A stretch of DNA of 64,000 nt. Source: Paragonimus westermani (Eukaryota; Platyhelminthes; Trematoda; Plagiorchiida; Troglotrematidae). The notes beneath the pieces were generated by a model. The model worked only from the letters and a program-made list of their open reading frames with translations, ran no database searches and had not been told where the DNA came from. The stretch spans positions 118,732 to 182,731 of the forward strand of contig QNGE01000113.1 in assembly GCA_008508345.1 (NCBI GenBank). The letters run 5' to 3'. Both the position numbers and the translations under genes were made by a program. Positions 33,601-42,199 of this stretch are shown here, piece after piece; position 1 is the first letter of the stretch, and each line of letters begins with the position of its first letter.

Positions 33601-36329
33601 AATGAAAGTTCAAAAGGCTGACTATTTCACGAAGACGAACCCAAAAATGACAGGAACGTATTGCGCCATATGCCAAGGCGTTTTCAATCAGCGATGTTGA
33701 GTACCGCACAGCTTCAACGCTGGCAGGCATTATGCAGCCTTATCCAACGAAGCGGCCAGTGCTTTCACAATCAGTGTTGGAGTTTTCGTGTGGACACCTT
33801 GAGAGTTCTTCCAACTGTTAACAGCTAGAGTGAACGATGCGTGATGTGGTGGAAGTTCCACAGACATGCACAGTATGTGGTCAAATCTGTGGAAACTGTG
33901 CACTTATTACGCAGATCAGTCAGGAATAAAAAAATTACCGAATATGGGCCCACGTGCTATATCAGAGCTTATACTTGCTCAAACGACGCAGGCTGACTGG
34001 AACAGACGGCGGTGGTGTGGCAAATGAAGTAGAAGCGCGTAGCTGTAAGGTTGAGACGATGTTCGTTAATCTAAGGCACATATGGCGGCAGAGTAGTATC
34101 TCCCTGAAGCTTAAGGGTCGTGTATATCAGAAAACATTGAGCGTTAACTTTACAGCAACGGAACTTGGCCGACCTGGATAGATGTAAACCGTAAGTAACG
34201 AGTTTAGGAAGCGGATGTTTGGCACTGATTGTCAAACGGGTTCTTTTGTTCAGTCCTCACGTTTGCACAGGCTTAGATGGTTAGGTCGTGTATTAAGGAT
34301 GCCAGCTAGTCGTCTTCCACACCGAGCATCGTTTGATGACACTGCGACCGACTGGTGTAAGGTGCGAGGTGGACAGATAATGACCTGGCGTAGGGAAATG
34401 AAGTCGTTCACCAAGGGGTTGGCCACTGTAGATCGAGTTCGTCTCCCTGGCTGGGGTCATCGCGAATCCAAGAGTCGGTGGCTGGAGACGTTAGTTGAAA
34501 TGACAGCTAATCGAGCTCAGTAGCGTGAATGTTGTTGTTGTCTGTGAAGTGAGTGCACTCAGTGACGAGGAGCAGTGGAAGCCGCAAGGAAGCTATCTTG
34601 CTGATGACGCATTACTATCATTTGCAGCTCGGTTGTTTATTTGCGAGGTGTAGGCACCTTGATATTGAATGTTCGACTATAGTCGTAGCTATTTTTAGTA
34701 GGTAGGTCTCCCATCCCGTTCTTTCTTTTCTTTCTTTCTATACAGGGTTTGTTTTTTCTTCATGGTTGTGTGGCAGTTGAGCATTAGTGTGAACCGCTGA
34801 TGTATTGCTGTCTATGATGATGATGATTGTGAACGGAACAGTGTAGAACTCACAGGCGCTTTACGTCGAGATAGGGTATGCAGACGACACTGCTCCAATC
34901 TATGAAGGTTTAAGAGGTGTCCTGAACACCTTAGACAAAGTGCAGACTTCAAGTCGTCAGTTGCGTATGGTAGTTGCACCTTCTAAGTGCAAGCTGTTGA
35001 CGCAAGGTCGATAAGACTCTGTTTTGTGGTGGAGGTAGTCGATAAGTTCATACATCTTGTGAGCTGCATCGAAACTAATAGTCGCCGAAAAGATTTTTTT
35101 TAAATCACGTAAGTTCGTCGCTTCATCATCATCACAGCAATGATTAGTGGTTCTCACCGATGCCCAACCGCCTAACGCTTAACAACCACAGAGTCCAAGA
35201 AAGAACAGCCACAATATCCAAATAAAACAGAGGAAAAGTAGTCAAACTGCTGATCAACGCTGTCAAACTTGTGAGTCTAAACAATGCAAAAATCTGATAA
35301 TTACCTCCAAATCGACGGCTACTTCCTTATGAAGGGAAATCTCTTTCAACGCTGCGTCGAGTAGGTCTAGTGTGTCAACGAACTGGTAGCGGGAATCCAA
35401 CGGTTTAGCGGCAAAGTGTTTGGAAGTAAGTGGTTCCCAATTATAAATTTCATTACAAAATGCTTCAAGCTCGGCTTGGTAGGGATGTGGACACCTATGT
35501 GTTGAATGTTAACGAACAACGGAGACGTACTCATTGTTCTCGTCGAGGTTTTTCGGGACGGAATCTGAAAATAGGTGTATTTAGTTTTACCAAGTTACCA
35601 GAAAGAGGGACAATCGCATTCGGTTTGCACGTTAACTTCGGCCGAAAAGGTGACGGTGAATTATCTGGCGGGGTTGTAAACAGCGTTTGAGGACGACGAA
35701 CCGTGGTTGAGGCCAGCAATTTCAGTAGACCATCAGGAGTTGAAGTATCGGGGAACGAACTTCCGACCTGGAAATCTAAAATAAAGCACTATCTATCTAC
35801 TTCGGTTTTTTTTCTCAGCCATTCCAATGAAGTGTTTTGTCGCTTTTGAACCGCAACTACCAAGTTGTCACCTGAGTTCACCGTTGATTTTCTTCCTGCG
35901 TCACCTTCGAAGTCCATTGCCATCGACTAGGAGTCAAGGTACATATCGAAGGGTGCCTACTAAGCGCTCCAATAAACGATCATTCGCGTCCACTATAGAT
36001 GAAAACTTTTCGCGGGGACTTTTAGAATTAGGGATATCCAGAACGTTGGCTTTAGCATCTAAAATATCAAGTATATTTTGTACACTACGAGAGATGTAAG
36101 TAAATGCAACCGTACATCGAAAGAATCTTTTTTGATTGTCCGGATGCAACAGCCTTGTACTGTGGGAAGTCATTGTAGTATATATACGCGGGTGTGTTAG
36201 CGGCCGGTAGTTCTTGAGATAATTTCACGGCCTTAGCCACCATGGGTAGTAATCTCTGAAAGGCTGGTTACAAAATACAACGAAGAATTCTACCGGCAAA
36301 TCTCCCACTTCATCCAACTGTTCCGTCAT
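15450..36329 (-). CDS. EXOSC10: Exosome component 10 (RRP6), split gene, conserved part
   Basis: Nuclear exosome 3'-5' exoribonuclease that trims rRNA, snoRNA and other nuclear RNAs. Seen: eleven exons with GT donors and AG acceptors join in frame: 36329-36294, 36255-36116, 36084-35943, 35767-35599, 35564-35531, 35494-35305, 30396-30253, 26565-26375, 25896-25755, 24101-23950 and 15615-15450, giving 502 codons. Residues about 10-110 resemble the PMC2NT cofactor-binding region. The exonuclease domain has D235 and E237 (AVDLEHHSHRTYLG), D291 (FHGSDSD) and Y358/D362 (YARTDTHYLLY), spaced almost as in human EXOSC10. The HRDC domain spans about 410-495 (ARREDES, then YVLPNHMLK, then CCNPIPPLVR). 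All catalytic residues are intact and no exon contains a stop, so the gene is probably active. The start ATG at 36329 is the least certain point. Candidate C-terminal exons are listed separately. Confidence 0.93.
17281..17866 (-). pseudogene. piggyBac-like transposase C-terminal relic
   Basis: Minus-strand frames show, in order, HMERRSWHLPLP followed by a hydrophobic run ending TRYNA, as in the piggyBac segment after GGVD..D (R..RWW..LF, then NA..LY). A second frame has PELMFLIETHVP, then ARKMRIPDRRATCAMSKNGI and a Cys/Pro/His tail, resembling the piggyBac C-terminal zinc ribbon (RRC.VC.K.GI...C..C...P.LC). Several cysteines are lost and the frames are broken. A separate piece at about 17100-17230, DKGKSWRIKTILDCL, resembles the internal piggyBac region but lies on the wrong side, suggesting rearrangement. 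It lies in EXOSC10 intron 10. Confidence 0.45.
18899..18926. repeat. Perfect 10-bp inverted repeat (hairpin)
   Basis: GGACACCTCC and GGAGGTGTCC are separated by 8 bases, giving a perfect 10-bp stem. It sits at the point where the RTE-like LINE coding similarity stops. Confidence 0.8.
18926..21424 (-). mobile_element. RTE-like LINE, 3'-truncated and frame-broken
   Basis: A non-LTR retrotransposon in EXOSC10 intron 10. From its 5' end: apurinic-type endonuclease (INVGAFNVRT at about 21320, ISVTRIQD for the usual SETRIQD, AGDMNAQLGRL at about 20860, MDSDHALV at 20580); a Trp-containing linker (NRHWISETSLELLD at 20340, GNLFKLIR); RT (NHRGISLTSV and EEQAGFRPGRD at 19650-19740, GCPLSPFLFDFA at about 19320, DYADD at 19199-19210, YLGSCITDGG). 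Many frame changes separate these pieces, and similarity ends at 18926 before the usual C-terminal region. YADD is intact, but the element cannot encode a continuous protein. Confidence 0.88.
21538..21902. repeat. Interspersed repeat, copy A
   Basis: About 365 bp shared with copy B at 30677-31038 in the same orientation. Positions 21563-21778 are identical to 30701-30916 (216 bp, no mismatch), while the right end is only roughly 75-80% similar. On the minus strand the core encodes an open peptide with KKGWHSFSEKCTSSGALPP and HSVVWVWASWQYLNLH. No RT or transposase motif is present, so a SINE or other short non-autonomous element is the likely explanation. Confidence 0.85.
22674..23080 (+). pseudogene. 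RTE-like LINE 3' tail relic
   Basis: In the plus frame at 22674-22949: RRVSNDEVRKQIFGEQGQ, then SCPGHVRHQ, then GDWRRIRSGKK. A shifted frame follows with MKTVIDRLVMVGWVRLS, and the piece ends in AGTAGCGTGAATGTT, the same end as the tail at 33950-34540. This is the region after the RT domain (normally RWLGHV.RM, W...RGGQ..TW, RLPGWGP). No RT lies upstream on the same strand. Confidence 0.7.
23950..24101 (-). CDS. EXOSC10: EXOSC10 exon 10 (HRDC, first half)
   Basis: 152 nt, phase 0 in and phase 2 out, donor CA|GTAAGT. It encodes KPVFDPLGYLSTYKQ, then LYALRDSIARREDES, matching human KPIFTDESYLELYRKQ and LFAWRDKTARREDES at the entry to the HRDC domain. An 8.3-kb intron follows. Confidence 0.95.
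24102..25754. other. EXOSC10 intron 9, no recognised content
   Basis: About 1.65 kb between exons 9 and 10. It contains an ambiguous base at 24663 and a 10-base C run at 25075-25084. Frames here show no domain. Confidence 0.6.
25755..25896 (-). CDS. EXOSC10: EXOSC10 exon 9 (exonuclease motif III)
   Basis: 142 nt, phase 2 in and phase 0 out. It encodes PLPDELIEYARTDTHYLLY, carrying the DEDDy tyrosine and last Asp (Y358, D362), and ends RQLCLK. Acceptor TTTCACAG, donor AAG|GTCAGC. Confidence 0.96.
26375..26565 (-). CDS. EXOSC10: EXOSC10 exon 8 (exonuclease motif II)
   Basis: 191 nt, phase 0 in and phase 2 out. It starts VFHGSDSDLMWLQRDF with catalytic Asp 291 and ends KYQLADWRIR, almost identical to human KQYQLADWRIR. 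Donor CG|GTGGGT, acceptor CTATAG. Confidence 0.96.
26566..30252. other. EXOSC10 intron 7, no recognised content
   Basis: About 3.7 kb. No open frame shows a recognised domain, and I saw no LINE, Gypsy or transposase word on either strand. Confidence 0.55.
30253..30396 (-). CDS. EXOSC10: EXOSC10 exon 7
   Basis: 144 nt, phase 0 on both sides, acceptor CTCCTTAG and donor AAG|GTATGT. It encodes HHSHRTYLGITCLVQLSTRD and ends NPRVIK, matching the human run HHSYRSFLGLTCLMQISTRT to DPAIVK. The 4.9-kb intron before it holds several transposon relics. Confidence 0.95.
30677..31038. repeat. Interspersed repeat, copy B
   Basis: Second copy of the repeat at 21538-21902, in EXOSC10 intron 6. The 216-bp core (30701-30916) is identical to copy A. 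On the minus strand the peptide is open in a 164-codon frame (30459-30953), but the part outside the repeat is unrelated to the extension of copy A's frame. Confidence 0.85.
31580..31921 (-). pseudogene. LINE endonuclease-RT linker relic
   Basis: Open frame with EEVCSEKKLQLRQNWISVRS, then RQGRKGKL and ARSNSQKRRNEPFQLGIADS. The WIS motif after a basic, glutamate-rich stretch and the later basic run before a GN/GIADS word resemble the linker between endonuclease and RT in RTE-like LINEs (compare NRHWISETSLELLD at 20340). Neither endonuclease nor RT is seen next to it. The sequence differs from the 18.9-21.4 kb copy, so it is another family. Confidence 0.5.
33950..34540 (+). pseudogene. RTE-like LINE C-terminal tail
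   Basis: Two plus frames (33954-34181 and 34215-34523) contain TDGGGVANEVEARSCK, then NLRHIWRQSSISLKLKGRVY, then RLHRLRWLGRVLRMPASRLP, CKVRGGQIMTWRREMKS and RLPGWGHRES. This is the post-RT tail typical of trematode RTE-like LINEs, and its end (AGTAGCGTGAATGTT) matches the tail at 23080. The RT and endonuclease are missing upstream: 5'-truncated insertion. Confidence 0.85.
34860..35015 (+). pseudogene. LINE RT catalytic fragment (YADD)
   Basis: A short plus-strand peptide, EIGYADDTAPIYEGLRGVLN, then VVAPSKCKLLTQGR and a stop. This is RT motif C plus the following APSKCK word of RTE-like LINEs. In an intact element it lies before the tail found at 33950-34540, but here it lies about 330 bp after it, so the order is inverted. 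Confidence 0.7.
35305..35494 (-). CDS. EXOSC10: EXOSC10 exon 6 (start of exonuclease domain)
   Basis: 190 nt, phase 2 in and phase 0 out, donor GAG|GTAATT. It begins CPHPYQAEL (human FAHPYQYEL) and ends KEVAVDLE, which carries exonuclease motif I with its Asp and Glu metal ligands (residues 235 and 237). Confidence 0.93.
35531..35564 (-). CDS. EXOSC10: EXOSC10 exon 5 (34-nt micro-exon)
   Basis: A 34-nt exon between a 34-nt intron (35565-35598, GTAACT...TTTTCAG) and a 36-nt intron (35495-35530, GTACGT...ACATAG). It encodes DSVPKNLDENNE across its junctions. Without both micro-introns the frame meets a stop; with both, the phases join exactly to exon 6. Confidence 0.82.
35599..35767 (-). CDS. 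EXOSC10: EXOSC10 exon 4
   Basis: 169 nt, phase 0 in and phase 1 out. It encodes VRRPQTLF and FRPKLTCKPNAIVPL, corresponding to human IIRPQLKF and FLPKIFIKPNAQKPL in the linker before the exonuclease domain. The reading frame runs on past the donor for 22 codons to a TGA, so a naive ORF hides the splice at 35599. Confidence 0.88.
35943..36084 (-). CDS. EXOSC10: EXOSC10 exon 3 (PMC2NT region)
   Basis: 142 nt, phase 2 in and phase 0 out. The peptide contains KFSSIVDANDRLLERLVG, clearly matching KFDLLVDANDVILERVG of human EXOSC10. The donor is CGATAT|GTACCT; the next intron (35768-35942) is 175 nt. Confidence 0.9.
36116..36255 (-). CDS. EXOSC10: EXOSC10 exon 2 (PMC2NT region)
   Basis: 140 nt, phase 0 in and phase 2 out. 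It encodes LPMVAKAVKLSQELP, then a Tyr-rich YIYYNDFPQY, matching the start of the human N-terminal domain (FALGSVVAVTKASGGLP, then YDFYRSFPGF). It is followed by a 31-nt intron (36085-36115), the shortest in the gene. In RRP6 this domain binds the C1D/Rrp47 cofactor. Confidence 0.8.
36294..36329 (-). CDS. EXOSC10: EXOSC10 exon 1 (start codon)
   Basis: It encodes 12 residues, MTEQLDEVGDLP, and ends at a GTAGAA donor. The 38-nt intron 36256-36293 ends in TTTCAG. A strong acceptor (CCTATTTTGCAG) lies 45 nt before the ATG; it could mark an upstream 5' UTR intron or a spliced-leader trans-splice site. The ATG frame also stays open upstream and, unspliced, downstream, so a different first exon cannot be excluded. 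Confidence 0.6.
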
Positions 36330-37384
36330 GACGACAAGAAAGCCACGGGCAGCGATAAAGGCCAAACTGCAAAATAGGCGGGGAAAATCATCGGACTGAT
36401 TGATCGTAGTGTCTGATAAATGTTACCGTTGCTGCAATAACTTCTTAAGCAAGCCACTCTTCACGGATACTCCTGATAAAGAAAAACGGCGCGCAGTTCA
36501 AAGTTTGAGAGTTTAACGTAGCGTGCTGTTGACGTCACTTTCGTTTTCGTTCGTGTATGTCATGTGCATGTCTCACTGCGCCTTTTGATCGGGCTTTTCT
36601 TCTGTTATCTCATTATACAGAACTATCGTTGGAACCCCTACTCCTGAGGAACTCTGCCCCCCCCTGTGTCTCCACTTCGCACAAACTGGGTTTACAGGTT
36701 TAACGGGTATACGAGGGCAGAACGTCTGGCTTGTCTGTTACAAGAGCAATTCTCAGCGTGCTGTCAAGAATGCCGGTCGTGGACTGTGATATTTTTGTTT
36801 ATCGTGAACGGAAAAACTACCCTACTGCATGTTCAGGGATTCAGTGACTGATACACCGGTTCAAGGCAGGATCCCAAGGTTCCCGGATCCAGTCGGTTTT
36901 CCTTGTTCACTCTCAGCGGGCATCTGTTGATCTGAAGGGAGATCATTGAAAACAGGGTGTAGCACGCTCTCGGGGATTACAGTGAATACAAAAACAAAGC
37001 TTACTTGCACAATGCGATTTTAGATGAGAATCGAGCGAAGCTTTAAAACGATCCCTAGAAGCACTGCTGACGACATCAGAAAGAAGGCTGCTCTAATAGT
37101 TAGGAACCATGTAAGAAAAGAACTGCTGCTTAAGAAATGTCCGAGGACGGAACTTGAAAAGACTCCTATTATATCCTTACCGGCCGTCACCAGTCGCCAT
37201 AGTGAAGAACTGTTCTACGAGACCTACTCTAAAGGAGAGGTGTGTGGGTATTAAATCACTGTGAATTCTATGAAATTCAAGTAGGTACAGGTCAAAAACT
37301 TAAAGTCGAGACTCATAAGTAACATTGTTCAGGCCGCTGACCATCTTGGTAGTCGCGCGCTGGACACTAAACCGCTAATTTTTC
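36330..37384. promoter_or_regulatory. EXOSC10 upstream region
   Basis: About 1 kb between the EXOSC10 start codon and the next LINE. It should contain the promoter; I see no clear TATA box or known element. A C8 run lies at 36657-36664. A strong splice acceptor (CCTATTTTGCAG on the minus strand, ending near 36375) may be a cis or trans splice site of the EXOSC10 5' UTR. Confidence 0.35.
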
Positions 37385-40020
37385 TTACTTCAGGCCGCTA
37401 TACACGGCCTGATTCGCATAATCGAGGGGTGTTCTTATATGAACCCCCTGAAGCCTTCGAAAAGCTTTCTTGTTTATGCAGGAGACAGTGCGCCTAATCT
37501 TCTTGGGAGCGAAAAATCCCTTCTTTGCCGTCATCTCATTGTGGTACGTGACGGATAAGTTAGACGACAACCAGATGCCCAGATATACTGTACTGAACGC
37601 ACTAGGAGTCATGACGACAGTGCCAGAGTCTCCACCAAGTGGCATGCGCACACGCCTACTGTCATGTAGTGGAAGACTCCAATCGTCTGACCAGCGCTTG
37701 GTCGCGTCAAGATCAATCTGTAGTGCACTGGGATCAGTGGCATTCCAGATTTTCATGTTGTTGGCGTATAGGAGGATGTTGCTGGAAATATTGTTCGGAA
37801 GGTCGTTGATGTAAATGAGGAAAAACAAAGAACCTAGCATTAACCCTTAGGAAACACCCGCAGAAATGAAAGAGGGAGACGAAAGGTCTGATCCGGTCTT
37901 AGCTCTAAGAGTTCAATTATCAAGAAAAGAGGCAATCCAGCGGAGAACCTCTCCTTGAATGCCAGAGCCTTCCAGCTTGTGTTTCAGGGGGCTGTGTGGA
38001 ACAAGGTCAAAAGCCTTGACGGAATCGAGGAAGATAACACCTGAGATGAGGCCATTGTCTTTTGCCTCTTTCAAAGTATCCATGAAAATGAGCGTTTGTT
38101 ATGCACGACTCTTTAGGAAGTAAGCCATGCTGGGTGGAAGAGAAAGGATGATTCGGTAAGAAGTGGTTGAAGATGGCAGCTTTGATAGGCCCTCCGTTAT
38201 TTTGCACGGAATGTTAGTAGGGCTGATTGGCCGATAGCTAGCCGTAGAGTGCCTGTCGTGCGTTCTAAATATAAGTGTAACCGTCACCTCTTTCCGTGCG
38301 TTGAGGAGAATGCCAGTATGGACTGTTGGTTTAAGAAGTTTATATAGAGTTTTTGCAAGACTAGCGGCTGCTTCTGCGAGTATTTTGGAATGGATCTTGT
38401 CAGGACGCATTGCGCTGTATGGATTAACATCGGGCAAAAGAACTTCAATATATAGCACAGATAACTCAGCGGTCGCGAGTGTTTACCTGAAGTTCTGCAG
38501 CGGTAGGACAGGATGTCAGCTTGGGGATGCGACATTGTAAACTGCCGAGTAGTACTCCCTGAACAACTCGGCCATATCTAGAGGGCCAGATGAGGTCTCC
38601 CCTTTGGGCAGTCGCAGAGAAAGAGCTAAGGGCTTGTTTCTTCTTAGCCGTCGCACACGTTTAAATAAGAGGTTTCTGTTCCCGCGGGCTCTGTAGAGGA
38701 TCCTCTCTTGTACGATTTTGGAGTGTTCGCGGATTTCCCACCTACACTGTTTCGGACAATGTGGAACGCGCTTAGGTCCTCTGAATTTCCTGTAAACTTA
38801 TGCTTTGCGAATAAATGGGAATGATTATCGTGAAGACGACGTGTCCAGCGCGAAGGGGATGGCCGATAAGATAAAGTGCACGGTTTGCGTAGTATAAATA
38901 AGTCGTCCGCTTTCCGAATTGCGCATTGAAGCGTACGGTAGTTCTGGTCCACGGAGACCAGGTCAAGAATCAAACCTACGTAGTTTCTCAGGCCGTTTAA
39001 ACCTGCCTGATTAAGGTTTCGAACGGTAGACCGTTTTGCTAGTTGATGTAAACAGTGCTAGATAAAATCGAAGGCTAACCGACAGTGATCACCATGTCCA
39101 GGTGGCAGCTTGATGACCACTCTGTCTACTAAGTGGCTCTCATTAGTGATGACTGAGTCGAACAAGGAGGGAATCTGACCAAAACGCTGCCGCGTTGGGG
39201 CGCTCACGTTTGTATCTACGCCTTCCGCCGTAACAGTGTTGATGGGGAAGTTAAAAATCCGCCTTCACATTCCTCGTGAAAAACCGATGCCCAGTTCACC
39301 TTGGGTGCATTAAAATCACCCATGGTAAGCAGATGAGTGAAGCGTTGTAGGTCTTGGAATTTTCCAGGCCTACCGGAAGGGTGCCGTCGTCGGAGATGTC
39401 CGATGTGGGAGAACGATGAATAACCATCACTAGGAGTGAGTCTTGGCCACGCAGTGCTAATGGAAGCAACAGGAAGTCACATTTGTCAGTGGACTGAAAG
39501 CCACCGATAACCGTGGGTGTCAGGAGACACTGCTGACTGAAAATCGCAGAACTCCCCATTCTCCCTCGGGCGGAGTCAGCCAGGTAAACCGAATACCCCG
39601 AGACACTCAGTCCACTGTCACTGATATCACCTGTAAGCCAGGTCTCCGTGAAAGCGAACATGTGGGGTTGGGTGTCACGAGTTACCTGTCTGATTTCCGG
39701 TATTCCATTGAACAGACTCAGGCAGTTTGTGTGCATGCGTTTGAAAGCTACTTTCTCGCTGAAGTTCGCGAGAAAAGAGAACGGAGGGTGCGAGGAAGAG
39801 CTGGGAAAGGAGGCCTAGAATTTAGGAAGGTGGTAGTGCGGAAGTCGGTCTGTTCTTCTGAGTTATTCCAACGACCATCCTTTGAGTCTGTGGGCGCGAC
39901 ATCATCGCCTGTGCCTACGTCAGCGAACCTACAGGGCGTTAAACCAGCAATTTTGGCGCCGCAACCTGTTATCTCTGCGCCCCTGTCAAATTCCCTGCTT
40001 GGAGGGTGTTCGGACGATTT
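37385..40020 (-). mobile_element. CR1-like LINE, multiply frame-broken
   Basis: From its 5' end: an ORF1/linker remnant (about 39750-40010); endonuclease (CLSLFNGIPEIRQV, FAFTETWLTGD at 39296-39736; TMGDFNAPK near 39310; PSLFDSVITNESHLVD near 39150); RT (YRPISPTNIPCKITEGL at about 38240, SSTQHGLLPKESCITNA at about 38130, LGSLFFLIYINDLPNN at 37800); then a C-terminal piece (RLQGVHIRTPL) to a stop at 37385. The FADD/YADD box reads YANN (37757-37768), so the polymerase is inactive, and frames change many times. It lies 1 kb upstream of EXOSC10. Confidence 0.85.
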
Positions 40021-41089
40021 TACCCACCCTAGGTGAGAATAACAATCTCATTGCGTAGCAGGTCGACGGGCATAAATCCACGTCCATCTCTAATGGGATT
40101 AGGAGAAAAAGGTAACTAGAACAAGCGGGATTGCGGCCAACGATATCAACCATAACACCAAATTTTTGTAGGCTACTTTGACACCAACGGGTGGTTAGTG
40201 CAATGTAACCGGTCTTGATGGAGCCGGGTAAGGTGAAAAGTGCATGTACATGGACCACCAGTTCCATACTGTATACATATGTATTGGTAATAACACACGT
40301 ATATGCGCGTCAACAGATACGCGTCCCAAATTGTCCGCACCACGCCTAATTTTCGTCTCGGCCGGGGCGATTTATCAAGACGCCCCTTGAATACCTCGAG
40401 CGCAGTGGCTCCCACTGGAAGAGCACTGCAAGTTGAACGGGTTTGGTAAGCAAGGTAGTGCTATCTGAAAAGTAGGCGAATACGCGTTCTGTCTAGCTAA
40501 AACTCGTGCTCTCTTAAGTTGATGGCTTTCGTCAGCTTCGGCGGTTTCGATTTGCGCGGCCCTTTGTTGTTATGATTTCAGAGACGAGGTTTGTGTCTTA
40601 CCTCATCAGCTGGTGAGCCAATTAGGAGAAGTCGATCTGTAAACAAGGATAAGTGAAAACCCATAATTCTTTTTGTTGGGCATCGTTGCACAGATCCAAG
40701 TGCAGGATGCATGCCTGTGTGTTCACTTTCGAAACTCGCCTTACCGGAGTGCCAAAGGCTCACGCAGAACATTCCGCTGGAAACTACCCTATTAGTCTAC
40801 TGAGCACTGCCAAATTGCCGTTGGTTTTCTTTGCCACTCTCAGCCTGCTAACACTAGGAGAGCGGTTTGCTGAAAGTAATCTCAGAGTCTTTTCTTTGGG
40901 GAACAACCTGAAGGGGTTGCTCACTAGTTCCGCAAATGCTTATACCTTTCTACCGTACGTGCAGGGCTCCCGACTTACTAGCTTTGGGTAGAGGACTGCT
41001 GTCTGTCCTTCACTGATGCACTACGTCAAATTTGTGCTGTGAGAGTGCGGTTTTCTGAACAACTTAGTGTAGGTTACGCTTTATCAACG
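40021..41089. other. No confident feature
   Basis: Open frames on both strands (for example 40173-40415 minus, starting MGATALEVFKGRLDKS) look like repeat DNA. The words TALEVFKGRLD resemble the end of some CR1-type ORFs (A...FK..L), but the evidence is too thin for a call. Confidence 0.35.
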
Positions 41090-41760
41090 TTTGGATACAT
41101 GAGCAAAGGAACTCACTAACAGTCGTCAACAAATAACCGGAACAGTGGAAAGCACAGCGTGGAGCACCATGGAAAACCCGTGAAGGCTTTAAACGTGGCA
41201 CACAACTCGCGGTCCACCCACACAGAATACGCCTTCTCATAAGTAATATTAAGTCGATGTGCACAGATGACTGTCCAGAACAGCGGCTGGTAGCTTGCAA
41301 AGTACAGCACGGTGACTCATTCAGTTAATGACTTTTTGAAGTTCAAGAAATCAGCACCCACTGCATGGCGCTTGTCTAAAACCGTGACCTATGAACCTCC
41401 CACTATCACCGCCTTAGTAGTGGGCGGAAGTCCTTGTCGGAACCCGTGCAGATGAATCAACAAAAGCTTAGAAGATTGAAGCCGTGTCATTATGCTATCT
41501 TCTACCATGCCTTCCATTACTTTGGTGGCACATGGAATGGGTGCAACCGGGTGTTGGTTGCTGGCATCGACTTTGTCAATGATATTGTAGAGAGGCGAGA
41601 CGATGCTGTGCTTTTGGATATAGGGAGGTCTATCTGCTGCATATTTGGCAAAATAATGCAGAAAATGTGGCAACTCACGCTTCAGCGCGCGAGGCGGACA
41701 GTGCGTCATCGAGGCTTGGTCACTCCGTAGTTCTGAGCCTGAGAAACTTGGTCATGATAT
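41090..41760 (-). pseudogene. LINE reverse-transcriptase fragment
   Basis: The minus frame at 41389-41709 has HPVAPIPCATKVMEGMVED and LLIHLHGFRQGLPPTTKA, matching RT words Y.PV.L.....K..E and L...QHGFR.G.S..T. A further frame (41116-41310) ends with a degenerate serine-poor G.P word and LFRLFVDDC, in the place of the usual SGVPQGSVLGPLLF....DD. The two pieces are in the correct order with a gap of about 80 bp carrying DFLNFKKS (usual DF.KAFD). Both ends of the element are missing. Confidence 0.65.
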
Positions 41761-42199
41761 TAGGCTGTGAGATATCGGGAAAGGATTTGACCACAGTGGC
41801 TCAATCCAGATCCGCTAAATGTTCCTTGCTGTCTGGGTTAGTGAAGGCGGCGTTTTATTGTAGGCGAAGTATCTCGGTATTCCGCTTTTTACTGGTCGAC
41901 AAACCAGACGGATTTATTAGCGGCCATACGGCTGAACGAGGTTTTGTAGCGGACACAACGTATCAACAGAAGCATCTGGAACAAATAGTAGTGGCTCCTG
42001 TGAACTTGGAAACAACGATATGCTCTTACAACTGTCAAGCACGGGCGTTGAGCGTTCTTGTGGGCCCACTTTTGTCCCCGGTGCTGACTAACAAAAAGCA
42101 CTCCCACCGATCCTTCCTCCATTGCATGAGGTGTTTTGTGCAAGGTCCAGGTTGTGGTTTGCTCTGGTTCTTCCTGAAGTTAAAGTAGAGCTCGGCTTA

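Noticed and set aside
35531..35719. Continuous minus-strand ORF ending in FRFRPEKPRREQ, first taken as one EXOSC10 exon
   Set aside because: The last 22 codons are intron and out-of-frame exon; removing the 34-nt intron restores the match and the phase.
36865..36895. GGATCC...GGATCC palindromic pair
   Set aside because: Short, common restriction-site-like match with no wider symmetry.
37024..37254. Lysine/arginine-rich plus-strand frame preceded by a good acceptor (GCGATTTTAG) and ending near GTGTGT
   Set aside because: No family recognised and no second exon found; chance ORF is as likely.
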